Below are positions 1 through 8,176 of a stretch of 64,000 bases of DNA, piece by piece; within the stretch, counting starts at the first letter, position 1; each line of letters starts with the position of its first letter. The translations under genes were made by a program, and so were the position numbers. The notes beneath the pieces were generated by a model. It was not told the DNA's origin. It worked only from the letters and a program-made list of their open reading frames with translations, and did not search any database. Location of the stretch: positions 124,001-188,000 of the forward strand of contig JAIQGL010000021.1 in NCBI GenBank assembly GCA_020072585.1. The letters run 5' to 3'. Source of the stretch: Terriglobia bacterium. GTDB lineage: Bacteria; Acidobacteriota; Terriglobia; Terriglobales; Acidobacteriaceae.

Positions 1-809
1 CCCAGCCACGGGCCTACAACCATCGTCGCAATACTGGCCCAGCTTCCCGTGGACCATATTTCCGCCTGCACGTGGAGATGCCACACAGCGAGGACCGGAA
101 CTACATAGGAAAGAAAAATAGCCGCCAGGGTCAGCATCATGACGCGGGGGTAGGTCTTCTGCGGATTTTCAACTTCATTGGCCACCGTGGAAGCATTGTC
201 CCAGCCCATATAATTCCACATCGCCACCAGAATGCCGGTCAGAAGACTGCCCTGCGCGGGCGGAGTGGCGATGACAGTGACAGGACGAAAAAATGCAAAT
301 GTAGTGATAAGCGCGAACGGACTCAACATCAGCACGCCCAGCAAAATTGAGCCGTTGCCGACGGCCTTCGCGCCAAGCAGGTTCCACGCCAGGCAGACCA
401 CGATCATCGCGGCGGCGATGGCCAGGCCTCTGTGCCCTGCGGTCGCGGCAGGCCAGAGCCGCCCCAGATAGAGAACGAACACCGTGGGATAGATGGCCAT
501 GTCAAAGATGCTTGCCACCAGAGAAAGCCATGCTTCCTGAAAACCCCAGAAAGGCCCCATGGCGCGGCGCACCCAGACGTAAAAACCTCCCTCATCGGGA
601 AGAGCGGCAGCCAGCTCGCCTACCATCAGGCCGGTGGGCAGGCTCCAGATCAGCGGTGTAAGAAAGAGAATGACAATAGCGAGTTTGTAGCCCGCATCCT
701 GGACCAGTTCCTCCATTCCGTACGGGCCGCCGGATACCATGAAATAAGTGGCCGCCGCCAGCGACAAAACAGTCAGCTTGCGGCGTGGTCCAAGTTGAGT
801 TTTTTGCAT
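1..809 (-). CDS. APC-superfamily amino acid permease (3' end outside window)
   Basis: An open frame runs from an ATG at 809 to the left edge without a stop, giving the first 269 residues of a multi-pass membrane protein. It starts MQKTQLGPRRKLTV and has successive hydrophobic helices. Residues such as SGGPYGMEELVQDAGY and PTGLMVGELAAALPDEGGFYVWVRRAMG match the N-terminal half of the APC amino acid/polyamine transporter family, where helix 1 carries the substrate-binding Gly-rich break. Most of the usual 12 helices would lie partly outside the window. The substrate cannot be told from this part. It points the same way as the two downstream copper genes, with a 117-base gap, but a functional link is not evident. 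Confidence 0.85.
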   Translation of the reverse strand, partial: MQKTQLGPRRKLTVLSLAAATYFMVSGGPYGMEELVQDAGYKLAIVILFLTPLIWSLPTGLMVGELAAALPDEGGFYVWVRRAMGPFWGFQEAWLSLVASIFDMAIYPTVFVLYLGRLWPAATAGHRGLAIAAAMIVVCLAWNLLGAKAVGNGSILLGVLMLSPFALITTFAFFRPVTVIATPPAQGSLLTGILVAMWNYMGWDNASTVANEVENPQKTYPRVMMLTLAAIFLSYVVPVLAVWHLHVQAEIWSTGSWASIATMVVGPWL

Positions 810-926
810 CGTGGTGAAATGCAATATAACATCGCGCCCGGTGCGTGCAGCGCACAACTTCGCCAGGAAGGGAAAATATTTTTCTCAGCGCAGAGTCTCT
901 AAGCAATCCGTTGCTGCCGCGCATGC

Positions 927-1886
927 CTAGGGGTGCGCCCCGGATGCTGGTTCCGGTGCGGCTGTCTCCGTTTGGTTCTGCATGTAATCGATCAGGGCGT
1001 GGATGTCTTCATCCGCCAGCCGCAGGTCGGGCATGTTTACCTGCTTGTATTTTTTAAAAAGCTCCGTGGCGACCGGATCGCCTTCTGCAATCATCTGATC
1101 AGGGCGCGCGATAAAACGCGCCAGCCAGGCGCGGTCGCGCAGACTGGTCACTCCCCGCAAGTCTGGTCCAATCTTGTCGCCATGGCCAATCGTGTGGCAA
1201 GCGGCGCAGTGAGTAGCAAAAATATATTGTCCCTTGTCAGCGATCTTCAGCACTGAAGCATCGGCATAACTTTTTGGCGTCTCAGCCTGCCGGTTCTTCC
1301 AACTGTTCATCCAGTCACCGATCAGGATCGCGAGAAAGCGCGGGTTGTCCGTGGCCGAATTCCTCATCCATTGGCCGGTGACTTCATTGCCGATGACAAC
1401 AGCGGGCGTGTGGCCATCACGATTGCGATCGTTCGGCGGCGCATACAGCCCCAGCTTCTGGCTGATGAGGTCGATGTCATCTTTCTTGCCGGTGAGGAAC
1501 AGCCAGCCCGGCCCGGCATGATATTTCTCCGCGTACTCCTTCAGCACTTTCGGGGTGTCCTGCTCGGGATCAATGCTGATGGAATAAAAAAAGATCTCCT
1601 TGCCCACGCGATCACCCAGCATGCGCTGGACCTGGGCCAGCCGGGCCGTTTCCAGTGGGCATGCATCCACGCAGCGCGTATAGATCAATTCAATCACCAC
1701 CATTTTGCCTTTGATCAGATCGTCGTAAAAATGGACTTTGGTCCCATCCTGCGTGGTCAGCTCAACATTGGGAAAGTAGCCTGCTCCCCAGCGCGTGTTG
1801 TCATAGGCGGTTGAATCAAGCCCGGACAGCAGTCCTCCCATAAACAGCACAGCAGCCGAAAGTCTCAGCAGTTGGTTCCTCTTCAT
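927..1886 (-). CDS. SCO1/SenC copper chaperone fused to C-terminal cytochrome c
   Basis: The 319-residue protein has a signal peptide (residues 1-27), then an SCO thioredoxin-fold domain with the copper ligands C72 and C76 (TRCVDACP) and H159 (DGHTP). A class I cytochrome c domain follows, with the haem site CAACH at 227-231 and a likely axial Met at 285 (NMPDL). SCO proteins deliver or reduce copper for the CuA centre of cytochrome oxidase in the periplasm, and a haem domain on the same chain suggests redox coupling. A GGAG Shine-Dalgarno lies about 9 bases before the ATG. It sits 127 bases after the multicopper oxidase gene on the same strand, so it may instead or also serve that enzyme (inference). 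Confidence 0.9.
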   Translation of the reverse strand: MKRNQLLRLSAAVLFMGGLLSGLDSTAYDNTRWGAGYFPNVELTTQDGTKVHFYDDLIKGKMVVIELIYTRCVDACPLETARLAQVQRMLGDRVGKEIFFYSISIDPEQDTPKVLKEYAEKYHAGPGWLFLTGKKDDIDLISQKLGLYAPPNDRNRDGHTPAVVIGNEVTGQWMRNSATDNPRFLAILIGDWMNSWKNRQAETPKSYADASVLKIADKGQYIFATHCAACHTIGHGDKIGPDLRGVTSLRDRAWLARFIARPDQMIAEGDPVATELFKKYKQVNMPDLRLADEDIHALIDYMQNQTETAAPEPASGAHP

Positions 1887-2013
1887 TGTGTTCGCTCCAG
1901 GTACGGCATTTGCCGATTTTCACCCACAACGCCATTTCAGCAACACGGGGTTTCAGTCACCACCAGGCCGCCAGAAAATCCCTGACGGCCCGGCAATCGC
2001 ATTGCATCACAAC

Positions 2014-4278
2014 CTACAATGCCGTGGAGAGCACTTCATCCGGTGAGATAAAGGTCACGCCCTGCGGACTGGGAATCGGAGTAGGAAGCGGCCGGAGGAA
2101 TGGCGCGCCTCCGTCATCGAGCTCCCAGCGCAGCAGCATGGCATTGTCTTCATGAACAGTGTTGTGGCAATGCTCCATGAACATGCCGCCCCAGTCGCGG
2201 AACTGCATGGTCAGGGTGACGCTGCCTCCCGGCCGCAGGCGATAGACGTCTTTGCGTCCTGTTTCCCAGGCTGGGACATTGGCAGCGCTTCCGTTGCGGG
2301 CAAGGATCTGCCCTTCTTCAAAGTGAATGTGGATAGGGTGGTCCCAGCCGCCGCCGGAATTGGTGAGTGTCCACACTTCGCGCGTACCAAACTTCGGCGC
2401 AGCGGAAACACGGCCAAAGTCCGCGTTGAGCCTGGTTCCTCCATCAGTAGAAATCCCCCAGGGACCGGTAAATGCCGTGATGGGATTGGTGCTGCTTTGC
2501 GTGGCATCACCGCCAAAGTCAAAGGAGCGGGTTCGGGCCACAGGAATGCTGCTGAGGTCAGGGTTGGGAATCAGCGGATCAGGGACCTGGCTCACGTCAG
2601 AGCGAACAGGATTGCGCACAATGCGAAACTCCAGGAACTTGCCCACACAGGGATCTAACGACGTGCCGGACAATGCCTGAGACAACGTGAGATCGGCAGA
2701 CGGCTTTTTCCCGTTCTCATGCGCCGCCAGGTTTACCATCCAGACTTTGCTGCCGACGGTATAGCGGGAGAAGTCAATCACAATGTCATAGCGCTCGGCG
2801 ATGCCCAACTCATCCAGTTGAGTCAGCGTAACCGGATGAGGAAGCAGATTGCCGTCATTGGCAATCTGAATCATGGGTGAGCCGTCACTCAATGCGATTT
2901 TGACAAAACGCGATGCGCTGCCATTCAGGATGCGGAAGCGATATTTACGGCGCTCAACTTCGAAGAACGGCTTATAAGACAGGTTTACTGTCATTATGTC
3001 GCCCAGAAACCCGTCGAAATTGAATATGTCAAAGAAGAGTTGCCCGTTCTGGTCCCACGCTTTGTCAGCCACCATGAGGTTTACGTCGTAGTCCAGATTG
3101 CCGAAGTCTTTTGCCGTGCCGCTGGGCAGGCGAAGATTTACCCCGTCATTAATCGCCTCATTCCCGCGATCCAGAGCGCTGTAAATGTTGAACATGCCGG
3201 CCATGCCTTTATAGACATTCTGCGCGGTGAAGCTGAACATGTGATCGTGGAACCAGTGGGAGCTCATGGTCTCACGCCAGTCACCGGGGACCTTGGTGAT
3301 GCCGCCACTGCCGTTCGGACTGCCCGCGCGGGGATCTGTTGCGTTTACATTCACGGTGTCACGTCCGGCAAGCACGATGGGCCAGTGGTAGTCATAGAAC
3401 TGGTTGGGGAAAAAATAAGCGCCGGTAAAACCGTCGTTTTCCGCTCCATGATGTCCGTTGTGCTCGTGCGTGCTGATGGTATGCCGGCCAAAACCGCCAT
3501 TCTGGCTGACATCAGCGGGCAGCTTGTTGTGATGGCGGAAGAGAATAGGCTCTCCATAGCGCCCCTGAATCAGCTTTGGGGGGATCGTGCCATTGAATGT
3601 CCACATCGCGAGCGAACTCTGCGCGGGAAGCCCAGGATGGAACTTTGGGGCGAGAGCTTGCGCGGGATTAATTCCTGAGTTCAAGCTGGAAGGTACGCCC
3701 GGGTTGTAAACGGCGTTGGCTTTGGCGCCTTCCTGTGTGACCTCAACTGCAACCTGTGGAGGGAAGATATTGAATCGCTGATGCGCCCATATGGCCCCGG
3801 GAGGACGGCCTTCAATAGGTCCAGAGCCGCCGCCTAATGCCGGGTCGACAGCCATCTGCGTCTGGTTTGCTGTGGCTGTTGGCACCGGGTTCAGGGGATG
3901 AGGATGCGTGGCATCCACCACGGCAGGAATTGGTGCTCGCGGCAGAACATCAAAACGCGGCATGGGCTGGGTGAATGCCTGCACGCCAAACAAAGGACTG
4001 GGGGGCGCTCCCGTGGGGATTGTGTCCACGCTGCCTCCACCTCCGCCTTTGGCACAGGCGCTCGTCATAAAAGGATTCAAACCAGGGATGGGAGCCAGCA
4101 ATCCACCACCTGTGATAAGCCCCAGCTTCATGAGCTCACGGCGTGAAACCTGACCATGGGAAAAGGCCTTGACGATCTCAGCCCGGTTTTTGCGTGCATT
4201 CGTGGCATCTTCAAGCCGCCGCTTTGGCGCTTTTTCAGATAAAAAAAACACTTCTTCACGATCACTCTTGCGAGTCAT
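2014..4278 (-). CDS. Tat-exported multicopper oxidase (CotA/bilirubin oxidase-like)
   Basis: A 754-residue cupredoxin oxidase. All four copper-binding segments are visible: HEHNGHH from 271, HWFHDH 341-346, HPIHIH from 647, and HCHNTVHEDNAM from 703, whose C704, H709 and M714 would hold the type 1 copper. The N-terminus carries a twin-arginine motif at 45-51 (SRRELMK) before a hydrophobic stretch, so export of the folded enzyme is expected. An unusual Pro/Gly-rich insert of about 100 residues lies between signal and first cupredoxin domain. A strong AAGGAG lies 8 bases before the ATG. Substrate (phenolics, metal ions, bilirubin-type) cannot be assigned. The next gene downstream is the SCO-cytochrome c fusion, which could supply copper or exchange electrons. 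Confidence 0.92.
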   Translation of the reverse strand: MTRKSDREEVFFLSEKAPKRRLEDATNARKNRAEIVKAFSHGQVSRRELMKLGLITGGGLLAPIPGLNPFMTSACAKGGGGGSVDTIPTGAPPSPLFGVQAFTQPMPRFDVLPRAPIPAVVDATHPHPLNPVPTATANQTQMAVDPALGGGSGPIEGRPPGAIWAHQRFNIFPPQVAVEVTQEGAKANAVYNPGVPSSLNSGINPAQALAPKFHPGLPAQSSLAMWTFNGTIPPKLIQGRYGEPILFRHHNKLPADVSQNGGFGRHTISTHEHNGHHGAENDGFTGAYFFPNQFYDYHWPIVLAGRDTVNVNATDPRAGSPNGSGGITKVPGDWRETMSSHWFHDHMFSFTAQNVYKGMAGMFNIYSALDRGNEAINDGVNLRLPSGTAKDFGNLDYDVNLMVADKAWDQNGQLFFDIFNFDGFLGDIMTVNLSYKPFFEVERRKYRFRILNGSASRFVKIALSDGSPMIQIANDGNLLPHPVTLTQLDELGIAERYDIVIDFSRYTVGSKVWMVNLAAHENGKKPSADLTLSQALSGTSLDPCVGKFLEFRIVRNPVRSDVSQVPDPLIPNPDLSSIPVARTRSFDFGGDATQSSTNPITAFTGPWGISTDGGTRLNADFGRVSAAPKFGTREVWTLTNSGGGWDHPIHIHFEEGQILARNGSAANVPAWETGRKDVYRLRPGGSVTLTMQFRDWGGMFMEHCHNTVHEDNAMLLRWELDDGGAPFLRPLPTPIPSPQGVTFISPDEVLSTAL

Positions 4279-4790
4279 TCGTTACGCTCCTTGGTTGTGA
4301 TTGGTGAAGCGTCGTCTGGACGAGGGAATGCTATCCGGTGGGACGACGGAAGATCTGACGCTCGAGAAAGGACCAGTCCTGCGCTGCTAGTGGCTCATCG
4401 AAGCAACTTGACTGCGATCATGCATGCCACAAGAGGGACACAGTTTTATGTGGTGCTGTTGCTCTTGTACTTGCAAGCTTCCCAGAAGTTGGCGGCTGCC
4501 AGTGCAAATGATCCTTAAAAGCGCAAAAGAATTCACACCTGAACAGTTTTATACACGTTCGAGGGCAGAAACCGTAATACTTCAAAGCATAATTGAGAAA
4601 AAAATTGAATTGCACGTTCCAAAAAGGAACCTATCAGGCAAAAAAGCCTGCGAGCGTGTGGTCAATGACCTTGGGCGGCTGTGCATCATTACAGCAAAAG
4701 TGCCGTTATGGGAGCCTGTATACGTTCGCCTTTCGGTTCAAACCTGACATTTGTATCGGCGCCAATCAGGTACACTTTAAGGCGGCAAAC
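4279..4790. other. Divergent intergenic region, multicopper oxidase / aminotransferase
   Basis: 512 bases separate the divergently read oxidase and aminotransferase genes, so both promoters should lie here. Several short open frames cross it but lack family resemblance and proper initiation signals. I see no convincing repeat, RNA gene or terminator. Confidence 0.5.
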
Positions 4791-5978
4791 ATGGAGACTA
4801 CCCCAATGTCAGACGATCTTCTCCGCTTCCGTGCGGAGTTCCCCATTCTGGAGCGGACCACTTACATGATCAGCAACTCGCTGGGTGCCATGCCCCGCGG
4901 AGTGTATGACTCAGCGCAGGCCTACTGTGACATCTGGGCCACTCGCGGCGTGCGCGCCTGGGAAGAAAAATGGTGGATGATGGCCCTGGAAGTGGGGGAC
5001 GAAATTGGTGCAATCATGAATGCCGCGCCCGGCTCGGTCAGCATGCACCTGAACGTGACCAGCTGCCAGGCGGTGATCGCCAGCTGCTTTGACTTTAGCG
5101 GCAAGCGCAACAAGGTCGTCTACAGTGACATGAACTTTCCTTCAGTGATGTACTTCTGGGAAGGCCAGCGCTCACGCGGCGCGCGCGTCCAGATGGTCCC
5201 CACCGATGACGGCGTGCACGTTCCCACCCAGCGCCTGGTTGATGCCATTGATGAAGAGACGCTTCTTGTTCCCATTTCGCATGTAGTATTCCGCAGCTCC
5301 TATATCAAGGACGTGAAGGCGATCGTTGAAAAAGCGCACCGTGTGGGTGCGCGCGTGGTGCTGGATTGCTTCCAGTCAATGGGCAATGTACCGGTGGATG
5401 TGCAGGCGTTCAATGTCGACTTCGCGGTTGGCGGTGTGCTCAAGTGGTTGTGCGGAGGGGCCGGCACCAGCTACCTTTATGTGCGTCCGGACCTGGGAAA
5501 GACCTTGAAGCCGGATTTCACCGGCTGGTTCGCGCATGAGCATCCATTTGAATTTGAGATTGGGGCCAGCAAGTATGGGGAAGCGCCCTTCCGGTTCATG
5601 CAGGGGACCACGAATGTGCCCGGGTTTTACACTGCCATGCCGGGGCTGAAGATCATTCGGGAAGCTGGCGTCGCGCGCATTCGGGAAAAATCAAAAAAGA
5701 TGACGGCACGGCTGATCGAACAGGCCGACCAGCGCGGCTGGCGGGTGAATGCACCCCGCGATCCCGAGCAGCGCGGTGGGACCGTGGCCATTGATATGCC
5801 AAACGCGAAAGAGGTCTGCCAGGAGCTCTTGCGGCGCGACGTTCTGGTGGATTACCGTCCGCGCGCCGGCGTGCGCTTCTCTCCGCATTTTTACAACACC
5901 ATGGAAGAGATCGACCGCGCGATCCAGACGGTGGATGAGGTCCTGAGCACCATGCCCACGGCGATGGCGGTCAAATAG
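4791..5978 (+). CDS. Class V PLP-dependent aminotransferase, kynureninase-like
   Basis: 395 residues from the ATG at 4791, chosen because AAGGCGG lies just upstream; the open frame itself extends back to 4593 without recognisable sequence. The fold-type I signature is clear: D192 in LDCFQSMG would hold the pyridine nitrogen and K218 in GGVLKWLCGG would form the Schiff base with PLP. The HVVFRSS segment (164-170) and the LKWLCGGAG context resemble kynureninase more than cysteine desulfurases, and there is no active-site Cys loop. It may be a kynureninase-type hydrolase or an uncharacterised class V transaminase. It stands alone, 76 bases before lexA. Confidence 0.85.
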   Translation: METTPMSDDLLRFRAEFPILERTTYMISNSLGAMPRGVYDSAQAYCDIWATRGVRAWEEKWWMMALEVGDEIGAIMNAAPGSVSMHLNVTSCQAVIASCFDFSGKRNKVVYSDMNFPSVMYFWEGQRSRGARVQMVPTDDGVHVPTQRLVDAIDEETLLVPISHVVFRSSYIKDVKAIVEKAHRVGARVVLDCFQSMGNVPVDVQAFNVDFAVGGVLKWLCGGAGTSYLYVRPDLGKTLKPDFTGWFAHEHPFEFEIGASKYGEAPFRFMQGTTNVPGFYTAMPGLKIIREAGVARIREKSKKMTARLIEQADQRGWRVNAPRDPEQRGGTVAIDMPNAKEVCQELLRRDVLVDYRPRAGVRFSPHFYNTMEEIDRAIQTVDEVLSTMPTAMAVK

Positions 5979-6016
5979 GGGGTGGTGTAAAAATTGGTTC
6001 GTACTGCACAATTTGT

Positions 6017-6045
6017 TGGACAGTTCGCCTTTAATTCGTTAATAT
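6017..6045 (+). promoter_or_regulatory. lexA promoter (TGGACA-N17-TAATAT)
   Basis: TGGACA at 6017-6022 (5 of 6 to TTGACA) is followed by a 17-base spacer and TAATAT at 6040-6045. Transcription would begin around 6052, only about 3 bases before the lexA ATG at 6055, and there is no Shine-Dalgarno. The transcript would then be leaderless or nearly so. Confidence 0.5.
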
Positions 6046-6048
6046 TTC
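6023..6048 (+). promoter_or_regulatory. Candidate LexA operator: three NTTC units at 11-base steps
   Basis: GTTC at 6023, ATTC at 6034 and TTTC at 6045 are spaced exactly 11 bases apart (NTTC-N7-NTTC-N7-NTTC). This is the geometry of the direct-repeat SOS box GTTC-N7-GTTC known from alpha-proteobacteria. They fill the promoter spacer and -10 element in front of lexA, the expected place for autorepression. That LexA binds here is inference. Confidence 0.5.
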
Positions 6049-6054
6049 GCTTGT

Positions 6055-6669
6055 ATGGCTATAACGAAGAGACAACGGCAGGTTTACGACTTCCTCCACG
6101 ACTTTATCCAGCGCAACGGCTACTCGCCTTCCTTTGAAGAGATAGGCGATGGGCTGGGACTGAGTTCGCTGGCAACCGTGCACAAGCACGTCTCCAATCT
6201 GGAGAAAAAAGGGCTGCTCAAGCGGGACTATAACCGCAGCCGGTCCATTGACGTGCTTCCGGTGCGCGGGATGTTCAAACGGCAACCGCCGAAGGAGCTT
6301 GCGCTGCCATTGATGGGGCGCATCGCCGCCGGCCACCCGATTGAGGCCGTGGAAAACCCGGAAACAATTTCTCTAGGCGACATTACCCGCTCCAAGGATG
6401 TTTTTGTCCTTCAGGTCAAAGGCGAGAGCATGAAGGACGAGCACATTGTGGATGGCGATTATGTCCTGGTAGAGAAGACCAATAACGCACGCGATGGCGA
6501 AATCGTGGTGGCGCTGGTGGACGGCACGGATGCCACGTTGAAGCGGTTCTACCGTGAAGGCGTGAATATTCGCCTGCAGCCATCGAATACTGCCATGAAA
6601 CCGATCATTGTGGCGGCAAAGTCAGTGGCGCTACAGGGACGGGTGATTGGCGTTCTGCGGAAATACTGA
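6055..6669 (+). CDS. lexA: LexA repressor, SOS response regulator
   Basis: 204 residues, the normal family length. A winged helix-turn-helix occupies residues 1-65. The self-cleavage site is A92-G93 within GRIAAGHP, and the catalytic dyad is S125 (GESMKDEH) and K163 (ATLKRFY) in the C-terminal S24 peptidase fold. When RecA filaments form on single-stranded DNA, LexA cleaves itself and SOS genes are released. The start is fixed by the usual MAITKRQRQVYDF opening; no Shine-Dalgarno precedes it. A promoter with NTTC-N7 direct repeats lies immediately upstream, so autorepression is likely. It converges with trxA. Confidence 0.97.
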   Translation: MAITKRQRQVYDFLHDFIQRNGYSPSFEEIGDGLGLSSLATVHKHVSNLEKKGLLKRDYNRSRSIDVLPVRGMFKRQPPKELALPLMGRIAAGHPIEAVENPETISLGDITRSKDVFVLQVKGESMKDEHIVDGDYVLVEKTNNARDGEIVVALVDGTDATLKRFYREGVNIRLQPSNTAMKPIIVAAKSVALQGRVIGVLRKY

Positions 6670-7023
6670 TCTCTATTTGGTAATTGAATAAATTTTGCAA
6701 TTGGGTAACTCTGCCTGCCTGTTCATGCGGGCTGGTTACCCATCGGTAATGACGTAGCGCGCCACTCCGGGAGATGCCCGGAGGCGTATCATGTTGTGGC
6801 GCAACATTCCTAATCTTTGGATCGCTCCCAACCGCCAGCCATGAAAGAGGAAGTAAAAGACTAAAGAGAAGGGCAGGGAAGTGAGATCGCCAGTGGAATT
6901 TCCATAAATATGCCGTTGCGAAACAAATCCGCCGGCGGAAATCCTACTTCGCTTACTCTTGAGCTTCGCCCAAAAAATAAAAAGCCCGTACTAGCCGGGC
7001 TCTTTACCGTTCAAGAAACCGTT
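6670..7023. other. Convergent intergenic region with three tandem hairpins
   Basis: Between the ends of lexA and trxA, three short perfect-stem hairpins follow one another: GGGTAAC/GTTACCC (6713-6741), CTCCGGG/CCCGGAG (6765-6783) and ATGTTG/CAACAT (6791-6807). None has a T tract behind it. The trxA terminator lies at 6971-7001. No coding sequence is supported here. Confidence 0.5.
6971..7001 (-). terminator. Rho-independent terminator of trxA
   Basis: Read on the minus strand, AGCCCG and CGGGCT form a stem around a 7-base loop and are followed directly by a T-rich run (TTTTTATTTTTT). It lies about 20 bases past the trxA stop. Confidence 0.85.
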
Positions 7024-7356
7024 TTAGCTGACGTGCTTCTTCAGGGCTTTTTCAATCACGTCGCGGTTCACATAGCCCACGATCTGTTCCTGCACCTGGC
7101 CGCCCTTGAAGATGAGCAGAGTTGGAATGCCGCGCACTCCATAACGTTGCGGAGTAGCCGGACAGCTATCCACATCCATTTTGCCCACTTTAACTTTGCC
7201 CTGATATGCCGCGGCCACTTCATCCACCACGGGCGACAACATCTTGCAAGGGCCACACCAAGCTGCCCAGAAGTCGATCATCACCGGCTGGTCGCTCTTC
7301 AACACTTCCTTGTCGAAATTGCCATCGGTTATTTCCAGAATTCCCACGCTCTCCAT
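7024..7356 (-). CDS. trxA: Thioredoxin
   Basis: 110 residues with the classical WCGPC redox motif at 33-37 (C34, C37), the buried Asp at 28 (MIDFW) and the cis-Pro segment GIPTLLIFKGG. It reduces protein disulfides in the cytoplasm and is itself reduced by thioredoxin reductase; there is no signal peptide. The length is typical. It is a single-gene unit ended by a strong terminator, convergent with lexA. Confidence 0.97.
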   Translation of the reverse strand: MESVGILEITDGNFDKEVLKSDQPVMIDFWAAWCGPCKMLSPVVDEVAAAYQGKVKVGKMDVDSCPATPQRYGVRGIPTLLIFKGGQVQEQIVGYVNRDVIEKALKKHVS

Positions 7357-7696
7357 GAAAGTCCTACCTTGATTTAATTTGTCCTACCCATAAGTTCCGC
7401 TTTGTAACTCACTATCCTAACAAACCAATTAGATGTATCTGCCTCATTTAAGTTGCGCAGTATGTAAATCATTGCCCGGGAAAGAGATATTGGCAACAGG
7501 CAAATGTTACTAAAGTGACGTGGACGAAAGGCCAGTCTGATCCTAGACTCATCCTCGGTGGTAAGGCAGTTCTGGGGGAGGGCTGCCTGGCGTCCTGCGA
7601 TTCGTCGCAGGACGCTTGTATTTTTGGCGTCAAAATGGCTGAGCCAATAAAAGGGTGGCCATCATTTGAGCCGTGCATCTCGCAGTTCCGTGGCAG
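7357..7696. other. Intergenic region upstream of trxA with a UUCG hairpin
   Basis: 340 bases between the trxA start and the end of the charged lipoprotein gene, both on the minus strand. It should hold the trxA promoter. The only clear structure is the hairpin at 7590-7615; short open frames here are not convincing. Confidence 0.45.
7590..7627 (+). terminator. Strong UUCG hairpin with T-rich tail
   Basis: GCGTCCTGCGA pairs perfectly with TCGCAGGACGC (11 bp) around a TTCG tetraloop, and the plus strand continues TTGTATTTTTGG. This is a good intrinsic terminator on the plus strand, yet no plus-strand gene ends here. On the minus strand, downstream of the lipoprotein gene, the T run is lacking, though the stem may still mark its 3' end. 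Confidence 0.5.
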
Positions 7697-8176
7697 CTAT
7701 CGCCGGTCGTGATCGCGATCTTTGTCATGGTCCCGGTCCCTGTCGTGGTCACGGTCCTTCGCCTTGTGTCGATCCTTGTCCTTTTGGTGGCGGTCCTTGT
7801 CCCCATCACGGTTTCGAGCGTAGTTCCTGCCACGATCATCGGCGTCGTGGTCGTTTCTCCGGCGGTCATCCGCGTCATGGTCGTTCCTGACCCCGCGATC
7901 GCGGAATCTCTGGTCCTGGCGGAAGCGCGCATCGTTCCGGTTTCTCCATTCCCAATACTCCCGCTGGCGCTCACGGTTCAACCGGTTGTACTCGACATAG
8001 TTATACCGGCGTTCAGCAAGCCATTGCCGGTAATAGGGGTCCTCGACGGCATACCCTCCATAGGACCTCCCGTAATAGGGATCGTATGCCCGAGACCGGT
8101 GCTCCGCACAGCCTGTGGTTACAATTGTCCCTAGCGCAAGCGTTGAAATGATGAGTCCTGAAAAAAGGCGCATCAA
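7697..8176 (-). CDS. Small lipoprotein with Asp/Arg/His repeat tail
   Basis: 159 residues. The N-terminus MMRLFSGLIISTLALGTIVTTGC is a lipoprotein signal with the lipobox Cys at 23. A Tyr/Arg-rich segment follows (PYYGRSYGGYAVEDPYYRQW), and from about residue 95 the chain is almost only D, R, H, K and N in short imperfect repeats such as RNDHDADDR and DRDHDRDRDHDK. The tail should be disordered and strongly charged, possibly metal- or surface-binding, but I recognise no family. Opposite-strand open frames over the repeats are shadows. Function unknown. Confidence 0.75.
   Translation of the reverse strand: MMRLFSGLIISTLALGTIVTTGCAEHRSRAYDPYYGRSYGGYAVEDPYYRQWLAERRYNYVEYNRLNRERQREYWEWRNRNDARFRQDQRFRDRGVRNDHDADDRRRNDHDADDRGRNYARNRDGDKDRHQKDKDRHKAKDRDHDRDRDHDKDRDHDRR

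Noticed and set aside
1958-1995. GGCCG/CGGCC hairpin between the multicopper oxidase and SCO genes as terminator
   Set aside because: Short stem with mismatches and no T run on the minus strand.
4424-4747. Short plus-strand frame upstream of the aminotransferase
   Set aside because: No family resemblance, poor start signals, lies in the divergent promoter region.
7700-7900. Tandem-looking repeats suggestive of a CRISPR array or satellite
   Set aside because: They are imperfect codon repeats of an Asp/Arg/His tail with no constant spacer or repeat length.
7673-8134. 153-codon plus-strand frame over the charged lipoprotein
   Set aside because: Val/Pro-rich sequence is what the complement of D/R/H codons gives; the minus frame has a clear lipoprotein signal.
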